In this document: one piece after another, positions 55,392 through 63,652 of the stretch | Position numbering within the stretch: position 1 is the stretch's first letter | How the letters are laid out: each line of letters starts with the position of its first letter | Origin: Bacillus cytotoxicus | GTDB taxonomy: Bacteria > Bacillota > Bacilli > Bacillales > Bacillaceae_G | DNA: 64,000 bases | Reading direction: 5' to 3' | Assembly: GCF_023715645.1 (NCBI RefSeq) | Contig: NZ_JAMBOP010000006.1 | Location: 124,001-188,000 of the forward strand | Position numbers and translations under genes: made by a program | The notes under the pieces: generated by a model | The model's input: the letters and a program-made list of their open reading frames with translations, nothing else | Databases searched by the model: none | Told to the model about the DNA's origin: nothing

Positions 55392-57119
55392 ATGAAACAA
55401 GATTTGAACAAAAAAATAGAAGCTCTAGAAACAGCAATAGATACATTGCAGGAGACGCTCTATGAGTTAAAAGCACAGCAAAGAGCAGTGAGCGAAGAAA
55501 AAGTTCAACAAGTAAAGGAACGTATTGAGAAGAAACGAGAAGTTAGTATCCCTGTGCAAAATGTGGGGAAAGAAGAAAGAGTCATTAGCCAAGAGAGTGT
55601 GAAGGAACCGGAGATAAAGCAGGTAGATATATCTGCGTTTAAGCCTGAAGCATTTGACATTATAAAATTTTGTCAAACATGGCTACCACGTATTTTCGTT
55701 GCCATTATGCTACTTGGAGTAATTTGGCTATTTAAGGCGGGAGTAGATGCAGGATTACTAACTCCAGCAATTCGTATCGTATTTGGCGTAGCATTATCAG
55801 TTGTTTTGTATTATGTAGGTGATATACAAATAAAAAAGGAACGTCAAGCATTAGGTTTAGTATTAGTTGGAGGAAGTATTACAGGCATTGTTTTAACGAC
55901 ATTCGCTGCGCATTATTTGTATCATTTCTTTCCGGCAAGCATTGCATTTGCATTTAACATTATTTGGATTGTACTCGGTATCTATTTAGCTAAGCGCTAT
56001 CAATCAGAGTATCTCGCTATATTTGTATCTGTAGGAGCCTTTTTTGTACCGTTTTTATTAAATAGTACAACACCTAATCCTTACATTTTCTTTGGGTATG
56101 AAACAGTGTTAACGATTAGTTTATTATGGTATGCGTATAAAAATTGCTATCAATATTTATATATGGTATCTTACTCTGTTTCTGTACTTGTAACGTTTGT
56201 CTTTTTTGTAATTATGACTGTGTTACTAGGGAATTTACAGGTACAATTAACAATTGTTTATGGATTCATTCATATTTTACTTTTCTGGCATATGTTTATT
56301 GATCGAAGTTTTATTTATCAACCTAGAATGACTTTGTTTAGTGCCAATGCAATCTTCTTTATTCTGGCAATTGTAAAAAATCCGGACTTTACAACGTGGG
56401 GATTGTTAATTAGTACAATTGTACACACTGTAATGTTTGTAGCTGACTATATGAAAAATAAAAAATCGTTATTTGCAGATCTTTTATTTGGTTTTGCGAT
56501 GGGGTCGTTTAGTTTAGCGATTTTATATGAGTTTAGCTTAGTAAATGGAGCAATTGTATTGATGTTGCAAGGTTTTTTAGGCGTCGTTACTTCTGCGAAA
56601 TTAAAACAAGAAATCAAGTTTTATATCGGTGCAGTTATTTATGGAATCGGTATGTTGCAAACGATTGTTAGTCCATTTGAGACATTCGTGTCAGCAGCTT
56701 TTGTAGCCCATCTCATTTTAGTTGGAACATTTTATTATGGCATGATAAAAGCGAAACCAATGTTGCGACATTTTGGGAAATACATGTATTCGATTACGTT
56801 ATATGGCTTTATGGTGATTGTATTTATTACGATTACTAGAATAGGAGAGGTTCTTTCAACAGACGGAAGTATTATCAGTGTATTTGTCTCTCTTTTATGG
56901 ATGATATATGCTCTAGTTTCAGTTTGGTTTGGACGTAATAGAGGAATGAATGAAATATTATACGCCGGATTAGTGGTGTTAGTTGTGACAGTGATTAAGC
57001 TATTCTTCTTAGATTTACCAGAAGTATCAATGATGATTCGCGCAGTATTATTCTTACTTATTGGTGGGCTAGGGATTGTTATTTCTAGAATGTTTTTCTC
57101 GAAAGAAAAAGGTGAGTAG
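55392..57119 (+). CDS. DUF2339 multispanning membrane protein
   Basis: The 575-residue protein has an N-terminal coiled coil (about 1-45), a charged linker and about fifteen transmembrane helices from residue 98 to the end, matching the DUF2339 family. The function is unknown. GGGGGGAG precedes the ATG. A terminator follows. Confidence 0.85.
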   Translation: MKQDLNKKIEALETAIDTLQETLYELKAQQRAVSEEKVQQVKERIEKKREVSIPVQNVGKEERVISQESVKEPEIKQVDISAFKPEAFDIIKFCQTWLPRIFVAIMLLGVIWLFKAGVDAGLLTPAIRIVFGVALSVVLYYVGDIQIKKERQALGLVLVGGSITGIVLTTFAAHYLYHFFPASIAFAFNIIWIVLGIYLAKRYQSEYLAIFVSVGAFFVPFLLNSTTPNPYIFFGYETVLTISLLWYAYKNCYQYLYMVSYSVSVLVTFVFFVIMTVLLGNLQVQLTIVYGFIHILLFWHMFIDRSFIYQPRMTLFSANAIFFILAIVKNPDFTTWGLLISTIVHTVMFVADYMKNKKSLFADLLFGFAMGSFSLAILYEFSLVNGAIVLMLQGFLGVVTSAKLKQEIKFYIGAVIYGIGMLQTIVSPFETFVSAAFVAHLILVGTFYYGMIKAKPMLRHFGKYMYSITLYGFMVIVFITITRIGEVLSTDGSIISVFVSLLWMIYALVSVWFGRNRGMNEILYAGLVVLVVTVIKLFFLDLPEVSMMIRAVLFLLIGGLGIVISRMFFSKEKGE

Positions 57120-57121
57120 TA

Positions 57122-57154
57122 CAAACAGCAATCCACTTAGGATTGCTGTTTAAG
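57122..57154 (+). terminator. Terminator after the DUF2339 gene
   Basis: AAACAGCAATCC / GGATTGCTGTTT stem, T run short. Confidence 0.75.
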
Positions 57155-57164
57155 ATAGAGATAA

Positions 57165-57335
57165 AAGCACACTTTATCCCGCTATTTGTGGGCAGTAAGA
57201 CCCCCACCTCAAGATTCAGAGAGAAGCAAAGAAGATAGGTGGGGGGATAACTGCCCGTAAAAGCCCGATTGGTGAGGGCTTTTCCGTCAGTGGGGGATGA
57301 AGAAAACCCCCACTGACGGAAGTTTCACTTTATGT
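57165..57335. repeat. Hairpin-rich repeat, copy 1
   Basis: GGGCAGT (57190-57196) pairs with ACTGCCC (57250-57256), enclosing CCCCCACC / GGTGGGGG. A second stem, CCGTCAGTGGGGG / CCCCCACTGACGG, lies at 57284-57319, and AAGCCC/GGGCTT between them. A diverged copy is at 60078-60210. It resembles B. cereus group intergenic repeats, but I cannot name the family. Confidence 0.65.
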
Positions 57336-57411
57336 TACAATAGCATAGATTTGACAGACGAATTCTAATTATTGACGCGTGTAAATCCGGATGAGATTAG
57401 GAGTGACTACA

Positions 57412-57594
57412 TTGGGGCTAAGTCTCTGTGAAAATATTGCTCTAGTTGTTTGTTTAGTATTATATATTGGTAGTATCATAGTGTATATGGGACGGAATTT
57501 TTCACAAGAACGAAAATTAGAAAAATCAGAAATTACAGCTGAATTAGATATGCTAAATGATAAAATTGATAAAAAAGAAAAAAGCAAATTGTAA
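57412..57594 (+). CDS. Small membrane protein with coiled-coil tail
   Basis: The 60-residue protein has one transmembrane helix (about 8-27) and a charged tail FSQERKLEKSEITAELDMLNDKIDKKEK that can form a coiled coil. The start is placed at TTG 57412 because AGGAG lies 7 bases upstream; ATG at 57391 lies before the RBS. The family is not recognised. Confidence 0.6.
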   Translation: MGLSLCENIALVVCLVLYIGSIIVYMGRNFSQERKLEKSEITAELDMLNDKIDKKEKSKL

Positions 57595-57652
57595 ATGTCC
57601 TTTTTCTCTAAGATGTTCCTGCCTATTTTTGTATATGAAGGAGAGAGATAGT

Positions 57653-58030
57653 ATGAAATTTTACATCGCTTCAACTTTTACAAATAAACATATTGTCCAC
57701 AGTGTAGCTAATAAATTGAAACAAGCAGGATGGATTCATATATATGATTGGACAAAAAATGAAAAAGCGACAAATAGATTAGAACTAGAAAGTATTGGAG
57801 AAGCAGAAAAACAAGCTGTACGAGACGCAGACGTTTTTCTGCTTTTATTAGATGGAGGAAAAGGAAGTCATACCGAATTTGGAATGGCGCTTGCTTGGGA
57901 AAAGAAAATATTTGTGTATAGAGGAAACAGTTCTTTGGATACAACATTTTATCATTTGCCAGAAGTAAGTATCGTTGAAGATAGTCTAGATGTCCTTATT
58001 GAACAAGTGTTAGAAGGAGCAGTGATATGA
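57653..58030 (+). CDS. Nucleoside 2-deoxyribosyltransferase-like protein
   Basis: The 125-residue protein MKFYIASTFTNKHIVHSVANKL... has the nucleoside deoxyribosyltransferase fold pattern: ADVFLLLLDGGKGSHTEFGMALAW with the active-site Glu in HTEFG. The start at 57653 has AAGGAGAG upstream. It overlaps the HD-domain gene by four bases, so the two are coupled. The substrate is not known. Confidence 0.8.
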   Translation: MKFYIASTFTNKHIVHSVANKLKQAGWIHIYDWTKNEKATNRLELESIGEAEKQAVRDADVFLLLLDGGKGSHTEFGMALAWEKKIFVYRGNSSLDTTFYHLPEVSIVEDSLDVLIEQVLEGAVI

Positions 58031-59007
58031 TTACAATTCATGATTCTATATATGGTGAACATCCTATAGATGGTGTGCTTGCAGAACTATTACAATCAAA
58101 GGCAGTGCAACGTTTACAGAAAATTCATCAAGGCGGCGCAAGCTTTCTTGTGAATCCAACGTGGAACGTAACGCGCTATGAGCATTCTGTCGGTGTTATG
58201 CTTCTTGTGAAAATGTTAGGTGGTAGTGTAGAGGAACAAATTGCGGCATTGCTTCACGATGTATCTCATACAGCATTTTCCCACATTGTTGACCACGTAT
58301 TAGAAGAGCAAGGTGAGGATTATCATGAACAAATTTTTATGGATGTTATTGAATCTTCAGATATTCCTGCTATTTTGCAGAGATATGGCTATGATTATAG
58401 AATGATTGAGAAATGGGAACAATGGACGTTGTTAGAGCAACCGCTTCCGAATTTATGTGCAGATCGCATAGACTATACGTTACGGGATTTATATACATAT
58501 GGAATGATTTCAAAGAAAGAAGTGTCTTCTTTTTTAGAAGATGTAACAGTTCATAACGGACAAATTTGTTTACAATCTGTGCAGGCGGCAGAATGGTTTA
58601 CAGAAGCTTATTACAAAGAAACAATTGATTTCTTTTTGCATCCGTTGAATTCATATGGTTACTATAAACTAACAGAGATCTTAAAATACGCGTTGCAAAG
58701 AAATATTTTACAGCTAGCTGATTTTTCAACTGATGATGAAACGGTGTTACATCTATTGCGAAATTGCGCGGATTGTCAAATCGATAAGATGCTTCACTCT
58801 CTACATTCAAAAGTAGTATTAGAAGAGAATGAGACCGAATACGACATTTGTTATAAGGGCGGAAAAGAACGATTGATTGATCCGCACATTTATATAAATG
58901 GTATAATGCAAAGGGCATCTGTCGTCTCTCTGTTTGCTAAGCAATGTAATGAGAAAGCGAAAAAGCAATTGCAACAAAATATATATTTAAAAATAAAGAG
59001 TGTATAA
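58027..59007 (+). CDS. HD-domain phosphohydrolase
   Basis: The 326-residue protein has the HD signature: TRYEHSVGVM (His, about 50-60), LLHDVSHTAFSH (His-Asp, about 76-87) and LCADRIDYTLRDL near 147-159, the dNTPase-like family typified by SAMHD1 relatives. It may hydrolyse nucleotides and acts with the upstream nucleoside-processing gene. It overlaps that gene and is followed by a small acidic protein. Confidence 0.85.
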   Translation: MITIHDSIYGEHPIDGVLAELLQSKAVQRLQKIHQGGASFLVNPTWNVTRYEHSVGVMLLVKMLGGSVEEQIAALLHDVSHTAFSHIVDHVLEEQGEDYHEQIFMDVIESSDIPAILQRYGYDYRMIEKWEQWTLLEQPLPNLCADRIDYTLRDLYTYGMISKKEVSSFLEDVTVHNGQICLQSVQAAEWFTEAYYKETIDFFLHPLNSYGYYKLTEILKYALQRNILQLADFSTDDETVLHLLRNCADCQIDKMLHSLHSKVVLEENETEYDICYKGGKERLIDPHIYINGIMQRASVVSLFAKQCNEKAKKQLQQNIYLKIKSV

Positions 59008-59022
59008 AAGGAGCTATAAATC

Positions 59023-59514
59023 ATGCATTTAGAACAAGGATGGAAAACAAATTTTTTAGCAGTTGTACAGCAAAGTGAATATAAGAAGGGTGCAACTTTA
59101 GCGCAATTATTATTTGAAGACGGCGAAGAAGTAGAAGAGCTTGTCGATGATTATGGATATGAAGAGATTATCGATCGTGAACATGATGAAGAATTAGAAG
59201 AGACTTTAGGTGAAGAATTATATTATGAACTTGAGCGTAACGCATTTTTATCAACGCAACCAAAGGAAAAGCTCATCTCTTTTATAAATGGCTTAGGGTT
59301 TCAATCATTAGACTACATTGTGTTACTCGAATCAGAATTTCGTGTAGATAGTGCGATGTTTTCATCTGATGCAATAAAGAAAATGGAGAAACGTTTTCCA
59401 AAATTCCCTTATGTAGAAGGTAGCTCAACAATTTTTGAGATGACATTAGAAGAAGCAATTGAATTAGTAGAGAATGTGACAGGGCTTTCAATTAAAGAAA
59501 AAATGAATGTATAG
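59023..59514 (+). CDS. Acidic hypothetical protein, third gene of the HD operon
   Basis: The 163-residue cytosolic protein is rich in Glu and Asp in its first half (GEEVEELVDDYGYEE...EHDEELEETLGEELYYELE). The C-terminal part SSTIFEMTLEEAIELVENVTG is more hydrophobic. I do not recognise the family. GGAGC lies before the ATG, 15 bp after the HD gene. Confidence 0.7.
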   Translation: MHLEQGWKTNFLAVVQQSEYKKGATLAQLLFEDGEEVEELVDDYGYEEIIDREHDEELEETLGEELYYELERNAFLSTQPKEKLISFINGLGFQSLDYIVLLESEFRVDSAMFSSDAIKKMEKRFPKFPYVEGSSTIFEMTLEEAIELVENVTGLSIKEKMNV

Positions 59515-59515
59515 A

Positions 59516-59546
59516 AAAAGAACGTGCTGAGCACGTTCTTTTTTTA
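59516..59546 (+). terminator. Terminator of the 57653-59514 operon
   Basis: AAGAACGTGC / GCACGTTCTT stem with seven T residues. Confidence 0.88.
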
Positions 59547-59570
59547 TAGCATAATTGTATGTTCTGCGTT

Positions 59571-59772
59571 TTTATATGCATTCATTTTGATTTACTAACA
59601 TATAAACCTCTGCTATGGAGGATACAATATGATCGTTAATAGCTTTTTCTCTTTGTTTTAACATTGCATGTGGCAGAAAAGGGCTTTGACCGTTTCTATG
59701 CATGGCCAGATGCTCTCGCCCAACAAAAAAAGAAAGGGGTTTTGATGTCGTTGTTTCAAGTTGCATTTATAT
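59571..59772 (-). repeat. bcr1-like repeat, reverse copy
   Basis: TTTAT at both ends and a core GGGCTTTGACCGTTTCTATGC, GGCCAGATGCTCTCGCCC. Its right end forms the last codons of the gene at 59756-60052. Confidence 0.75.
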
Positions 59773-60052
59773 ATTGTTTTTCAATGATCGTATTTAAATA
59801 CTCAACCTTTCGAATGCAAGATTGTATATGCTTCTCAACTTCCTGCAACTCTGTAAGATAATGAGTTTCAATAGGATGGATTTGTACGCTGAATTTTTCA
59901 AACTGAGCGCTATATGTTATTTCTGCATAGCCGCTCATAATATCTGCCCTGTTTTGAAACAAATATTCCTTTGTTTTTTCACAATAGGCTACATTTTGAA
60001 ATCCGTATGATTTTAAAGTTGCGATGATTTTTGTAATTGTTACTGTATTCAT
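59756..60052 (-). CDS. Hypothetical protein with bcr1-derived end
   Basis: The 98-residue cytosolic protein MNTVTITKIIATLKSYGFQN... has no recognised family; the second half is helical (LTELQEVEKHIQSCIRK). AAAGAGG lies before the ATG. The last five or so residues (NAT preceded by EKQYI) are encoded inside the bcr1 copy, so the insertion altered the C-terminus. Confidence 0.65.
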   Translation of the reverse strand: MNTVTITKIIATLKSYGFQNVAYCEKTKEYLFQNRADIMSGYAEITYSAQFEKFSVQIHPIETHYLTELQEVEKHIQSCIRKVEYLNTIIEKQYINAT

Positions 60053-60077
60053 TGTTTTTCCTCTTTAAGAAATTCGA

Positions 60078-60210
60078 TTTTATCTCGCTTTAACGGGCAG
60101 TAGGATCCCCGCTTCAAGATTCAAAGAAATCGAAAAAGATAGGCAGGAGATAACTGTCCGCAGGAAATGATGTGTGAAACGAACCGGTGATGAAGCAAGA
60201 TTTCACTGTA
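60078..60210. repeat. Hairpin-rich repeat, copy 2
   Basis: GGGCAGTAGGATCCCC...TCAAGATTCA and GATAGGCAGGAGATAACTGTCC match copy 1 at 57165, with the GGGCAGT/ACTGTCC stem retained by wobble. The second long stem of copy 1 is absent. It occupies most of the gap before the gene at 60393. Confidence 0.6.
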
Positions 60211-60392
60211 TTAGTATAACATGAGTCCATTGAAGAAAGCGTTAACAATTCATTTTGAAGAGGAATCTTTATATGTATTTTATGAAATTAAAATAAATGA
60301 AAAATAATTGTAACAAAGCAAAAAAGTAAAGTACTCTTTCGATGTTTCATCATATACATAGATAAGTGGAGCAAATGAAAGAGGTGAAGACG

Positions 60393-60608
60393 TTGAACTT
60401 TGATATCACAGGACAAAAAGCATATGTTAAAGATGGACCACATCGAAATCAAATAGGAATTATAAAACGAAATGGTGCGGAGAACAGTTCGGAATATGTG
60501 ATTGTAATTGACGGCATGGATATCGATATTGAATTAAAAGATATTGTTTTAATTGATGTAGATGTTCGGCAATTTCATGATTGGTGTGAAGAGCAAGGGT
60601 ATTTATAA
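60393..60608 (+). CDS. Small hypothetical protein, 71 residues
   Basis: The product reads MNFDITGQKAYVKDGPHRNQIGIIKRNG...IELKDIVLIDVDVRQFHDWCEE. It looks like a small beta-barrel followed by an acidic helix. TTG at 60393 is chosen because AGAGGTG lies 7 bases upstream; ATG codons at 60366 and 60375 lie before it. The family is not recognised. Confidence 0.6.
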   Translation: MNFDITGQKAYVKDGPHRNQIGIIKRNGAENSSEYVIVIDGMDIDIELKDIVLIDVDVRQFHDWCEEQGYL

Positions 60609-60629
60609 AACAATAGATGTGTATGGCAT

Positions 60630-60658
60630 TGAACACGCTAAAAATGGCGTGTTTTTTA
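60630..60658. terminator. Terminator between 60393-60608 and the tcyP-like relic
   Basis: AACACGC / GCGTGTT stem with TTTTT; the two genes converge on it. Confidence 0.75.
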
Positions 60659-60674
60659 CTTTGTATTTTCTTTC

Positions 60675-61090
60675 TTATAACGCAACTTCTTCAGTTTTCT
60701 TGACTGCTTCATTGTACGTATTTACATCTAATTCTCCAAGCCATTTGCTATAGAACCGCTCACGTTTAATGCTGTGCGTCCCATATCAATTAATGGTTCA
60801 ACAGAGATTAATAGAGCGACAATTTCAATTGGCAAGTTCATAGTAGAGAGTACGATGAGTGCTGCAAATGTTGCCCCGCCTCCGATTAAGTTAAACCAAT
60901 TATTAGACTGGATAATGACTTCGGAAGTTGGTTTATAAACAAGTTGTAAAATAAGTCCAAATATAATTCCGAGTCCGGGTGCGGTAAATACACGTTTATT
61001 AAAAGAATGGTGTTTCCGTTGCATATAATATAATACACCGATTAATAGGAGCATAATAATGACGTTTATGATAACTAACAATGTATTCAT
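60675..61090 (-). pseudogene. tcyP: Collapsed dicarboxylate/cystine symporter (TcyP-like)
   Basis: The minus strand begins intact ([20 protein letters not shown], then [15 protein letters not shown]) and continues to [11 protein letters not shown], then jumps to the C-terminal [37 protein letters not shown] of the SDF family. About 300 residues of transmembrane core are lost. A second small deletion shifts the frame, after which [21 protein letters not shown]...AL still ends at the expected stop at 60675. The RBS TAAGGAGG is intact. Confidence 0.85.
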
Positions 61091-61170
61091 ACTGTTTTCC
61101 TCCTTAAAAATTGTTACATATAAATAAATTCGAAGAAAACCAATAAGTTAAACAGGGAATTGGAAGAGAA

Positions 61171-61199
61171 TAAAAAAAGATGGCATATATGCCATCTTA
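61171..61199 (-). terminator. Terminator after the DUF2626 gene
   Basis: On the minus strand AAGATGGC / GCCATCTT stem followed by TTTTTTATT. Confidence 0.85.
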
Positions 61200-61439
61200 A
61201 TGTCCAACTCCTGGTGTAAGAAGGAATGTCGTATAATATGTAAATCCAATGAAGAATACTGTTAAATATGCGCCAAATACATAAATGTACATGCGCTCTG
61301 TTAATTTTAAATAGCTTAAAAGTACAAAAAATCCTGTTTGTCCTAAAAACAATAGTGCTGCCCCATACATATCCCCTAAATAAAACATCACGGAAAAAAT
61401 ACCAGTCCAAAAGCCGAGAACGCGAAACATGCGCTCCAT
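61197..61439 (-). CDS. DUF2626 family membrane protein
   Basis: The 80-residue protein MERMFRVLGFWTGIFSVMFYLGDM... has three membrane segments and ends in TPGVGH. It matches the DUF2626 family of bacilli; the function is unknown. GGAGGGG precedes the ATG. Confidence 0.82.
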   Translation of the reverse strand: MERMFRVLGFWTGIFSVMFYLGDMYGAALLFLGQTGFFVLLSYLKLTERMYIYVFGAYLTVFFIGFTYYTTFLLTPGVGH

Positions 61440-61541
61440 CCCATTCCCCTCCCTTTGTATGAAATCAATACTCTCTTTAATTATAATGCACTATTCTAAC
61501 TATTGTAAACATTTACAAAATAACAAGAAGCCAGTATAACA

Positions 61542-61666
61542 GAGGGCACTGAAAAAGTCCCTTAAAAGAGAAAAAGAAGATAACCACCTACTGTATATAG
61601 GGGATTATCTTCTTTTTGATGGGAATTCTGTTGTTTACTCAAAGTAGACAGTTTTTCAGTGCCCTC
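61542..61666. mobile_element. Second MITE of the 810-948 family
   Basis: The ends are GAGGGCACTGAAAAAGT and an inverted copy ending in ACAGTTTTTCAGTGCCCTC (close match). The interior has CACCTACTGTATA and an AAGAAGATAA / TTATCTTCTT palindrome, as in copy 1 by layout. Flanking 8-mers GTATAACA (61534-61541) and GTATAATC (61667-61674) agree at six of eight bases, a probable diverged target duplication. Confidence 0.8.
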
Positions 61667-61686
61667 GTATAATCTGACTTCTTGTT

Positions 61687-62385
61687 TTACATATGAAGAT
61701 GATAATTACAAGACTTACAACCTGTTTCGAACATATTATCATTATGTGTTAATTCCATGTTCGGAAATAGAACTTCAAAGATCCCTTTCATCATATCGAC
61801 ATGCATGTTACAAACTTCTTTTGGATGATGAATGGCAACTTCTTTAAATGGACAATTGTGTACGTCATAGAAAATTTTTGATCCATCGGTACTTAATTCA
61901 AATTCCGGGGATAAGCCCGCTGTTGTTAAAGCTTCTTTGGCAATTTGCATTTTTTGTTCAACTGTTAATGCATTACCAGCAATGTTTAATCGATGTAGCT
62001 GTTGTTCCATTAATTCTTTACCAAACTTTTTACCTGTTTCATACAGTGCTTTCTCGCCAACTTCACCTAAGCTAAGTAATGTATTGCAAGCAATTTGTGC
62101 TAACAATTGATAATCACGAAACGGAAATTGCAGTTGGATTACGTCATCTGATAAAACATATAACCGGCTTGGTCTGCCGCCTTTACCTGTCTTTTTTGTT
62201 TCCGATTTTAACATATTTACATCTTCTAGCTTTGAAAGATGCAAACGCGCAACATTCGGATGAATATCAAATTCGTCAGCAATTTCTTGTACGGTAACCT
62301 CCGTATGTTTTTGAGAAATATATTTATAAATATAATAGCGTGTTGGATCGGACAGTACATTTGTAATTTTTAAAGCTTGTTCCAT
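61687..62385 (-). CDS. HTH regulator with C-terminal Cys cluster
   Basis: The 232-residue protein has an ArsR-like winged helix (TVQEIADEFDIHPNVARLHLSKLEDVN) and a C-terminal part with cysteines in NCPFKEVA, KEVCNMH and GCKSCNY. The arrangement resembles SufR-type Fe-S regulators, but the ligand is not proven. The start at 62385 (MEQALKIT) follows AAAGGTGG; the longer frame is rejected. It is divergent from comGA, 223 bp away. Confidence 0.8.
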   Translation of the reverse strand: MEQALKITNVLSDPTRYYIYKYISQKHTEVTVQEIADEFDIHPNVARLHLSKLEDVNMLKSETKKTGKGGRPSRLYVLSDDVIQLQFPFRDYQLLAQIACNTLLSLGEVGEKALYETGKKFGKELMEQQLHRLNIAGNALTVEQKMQIAKEALTTAGLSPEFELSTDGSKIFYDVHNCPFKEVAIHHPKEVCNMHVDMMKGIFEVLFPNMELTHNDNMFETGCKSCNYHLHM

Positions 62386-62608
62386 GAGGATCGCCACCTT
62401 TATCGGTTTATCTGAGATAACAATATTATAATATAGATAATGTTGTATAATCCTGTTTTTGGGCAATGATTCAATAATTGTTCATAAATTCACAAACTCT
62501 GTTGTTTTTAATTTGTAATAACTTGAAAATATTGCAATAAAAATAGAAAATTCGCCATTTTTCTTTTCATGATGACCATGATATATAAATAGTGAGGAGG
62601 CGATAACA
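62386..62608. promoter_or_regulatory. Divergent regulator-comGA intergenic region
   Basis: The segment holds A-tract and T-tract pairs such as AAAATTCGCCATTTTT near 62548-62565 that could be a ComK site; they do not match the K-box spacing exactly. comG operons in Bacillus are ComK-dependent by family knowledge. Confidence 0.3.
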
Positions 62609-63652
62609 GTGAATGCTGTCGAACAGTTTGCTGACACAATTATGAAAGAAGCATGCAGGTTGCGCGCATCAGATCTTCATATTGTGCCGCGTCACGAAGA
62701 TGCTGTTGTACAATTGCGTATTGGAAAAGATTTGGTAACGAAACATCATATTTCAAAAGAAATTTGTGAACGACTTGTATCACACTTTAAGTTTTTAGCA
62801 GCTATGGACATTGGTGAAAGGAGAAAGCCGCAAAATGGTTCATTGCAGATGAAAGTTGATGAGGAGGAGGTATATTTACGCCTGTCTACTTTGCCAACTG
62901 TACATCATGAAAGCCTTGTTATTCGGTTACACTTACAAACGGTAGTCCCGAACCTCTCTCATCTCTCATTATTCCCAAATTCCGCAAAAACACTTCTTTC
63001 TTTTTTACATCATTCACACGGGTTAATAATTTTTACAGGTCCGACCGGATCCGGCAAAACGACAACGATGTATGCTCTTTTAGAAATAGCAAAGAAGGAG
63101 CAGACCCGCCGTATTGTTACACTGGAGGATCCAGTTGAAAAGAAAAAGGATGGACTATTACAAATTCAAATTAATGAAAAAGCTGGTATTACGTATGCAA
63201 CAGGATTGAAAGCGATTTTACGTCATGATCCAGATATTATTTTAGTGGGAGAAATTCGTGATGAGGAAACAGCAAAGGTGGCGGTTCGAGCAAGTTTAAC
63301 AGGTCATTTAGTGATGACGACATTGCATACGAATGATGCGAAGAGTGCAGTGCTACGTTTAATGGATTATGGTATAACACTTCTAGAAATTGAACAATCA
63401 CTACTAGCGGTTGCAGCGCAGCGGTTAGTGGAATTAAAATGCCCGTTTTGCAATGGAAAATGTTCACCTCTATGCAAAAAAATGCGTCACGTACGCCGAG
63501 CAAGCATTTATGAATTATTGTACGGTGATGAGTTGAAAGAAGTCATTTATGAAGCAAATGGAAAACAGACAACGTACCAATATACAACAATTCAAGATGA
63601 ACTAAGAAAAGGATATGCATTAGGATTTATTGAAGAAGATGTTTATGTTTAA
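62609..63652 (+). CDS. comGA: Competence ATPase ComGA
   Basis: ComGA is the assembly ATPase of the DNA-uptake pseudopilus. The 347-residue protein has Walker A GPTGSGKTTTM (about 145-155), Asp box EDPVEKKKDG near 173, and HTNDAKSA near 241; a Cys-rich CPFCNGKCSPLC near 277-289 is typical for ComGA. The start is GTG at 62609 with GAGGAGG upstream. Confidence 0.95.
   Translation: MNAVEQFADTIMKEACRLRASDLHIVPRHEDAVVQLRIGKDLVTKHHISKEICERLVSHFKFLAAMDIGERRKPQNGSLQMKVDEEEVYLRLSTLPTVHHESLVIRLHLQTVVPNLSHLSLFPNSAKTLLSFLHHSHGLIIFTGPTGSGKTTTMYALLEIAKKEQTRRIVTLEDPVEKKKDGLLQIQINEKAGITYATGLKAILRHDPDIILVGEIRDEETAKVAVRASLTGHLVMTTLHTNDAKSAVLRLMDYGITLLEIEQSLLAVAAQRLVELKCPFCNGKCSPLCKKMRHVRRASIYELLYGDELKEVIYEANGKQTTYQYTTIQDELRKGYALGFIEEDVYV

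Noticed and set aside
61114-61410. 98-codon minus-strand frame overlapping the DUF2626 gene
   Set aside because: Alternative frame of a recognised family gene, running through its terminator.
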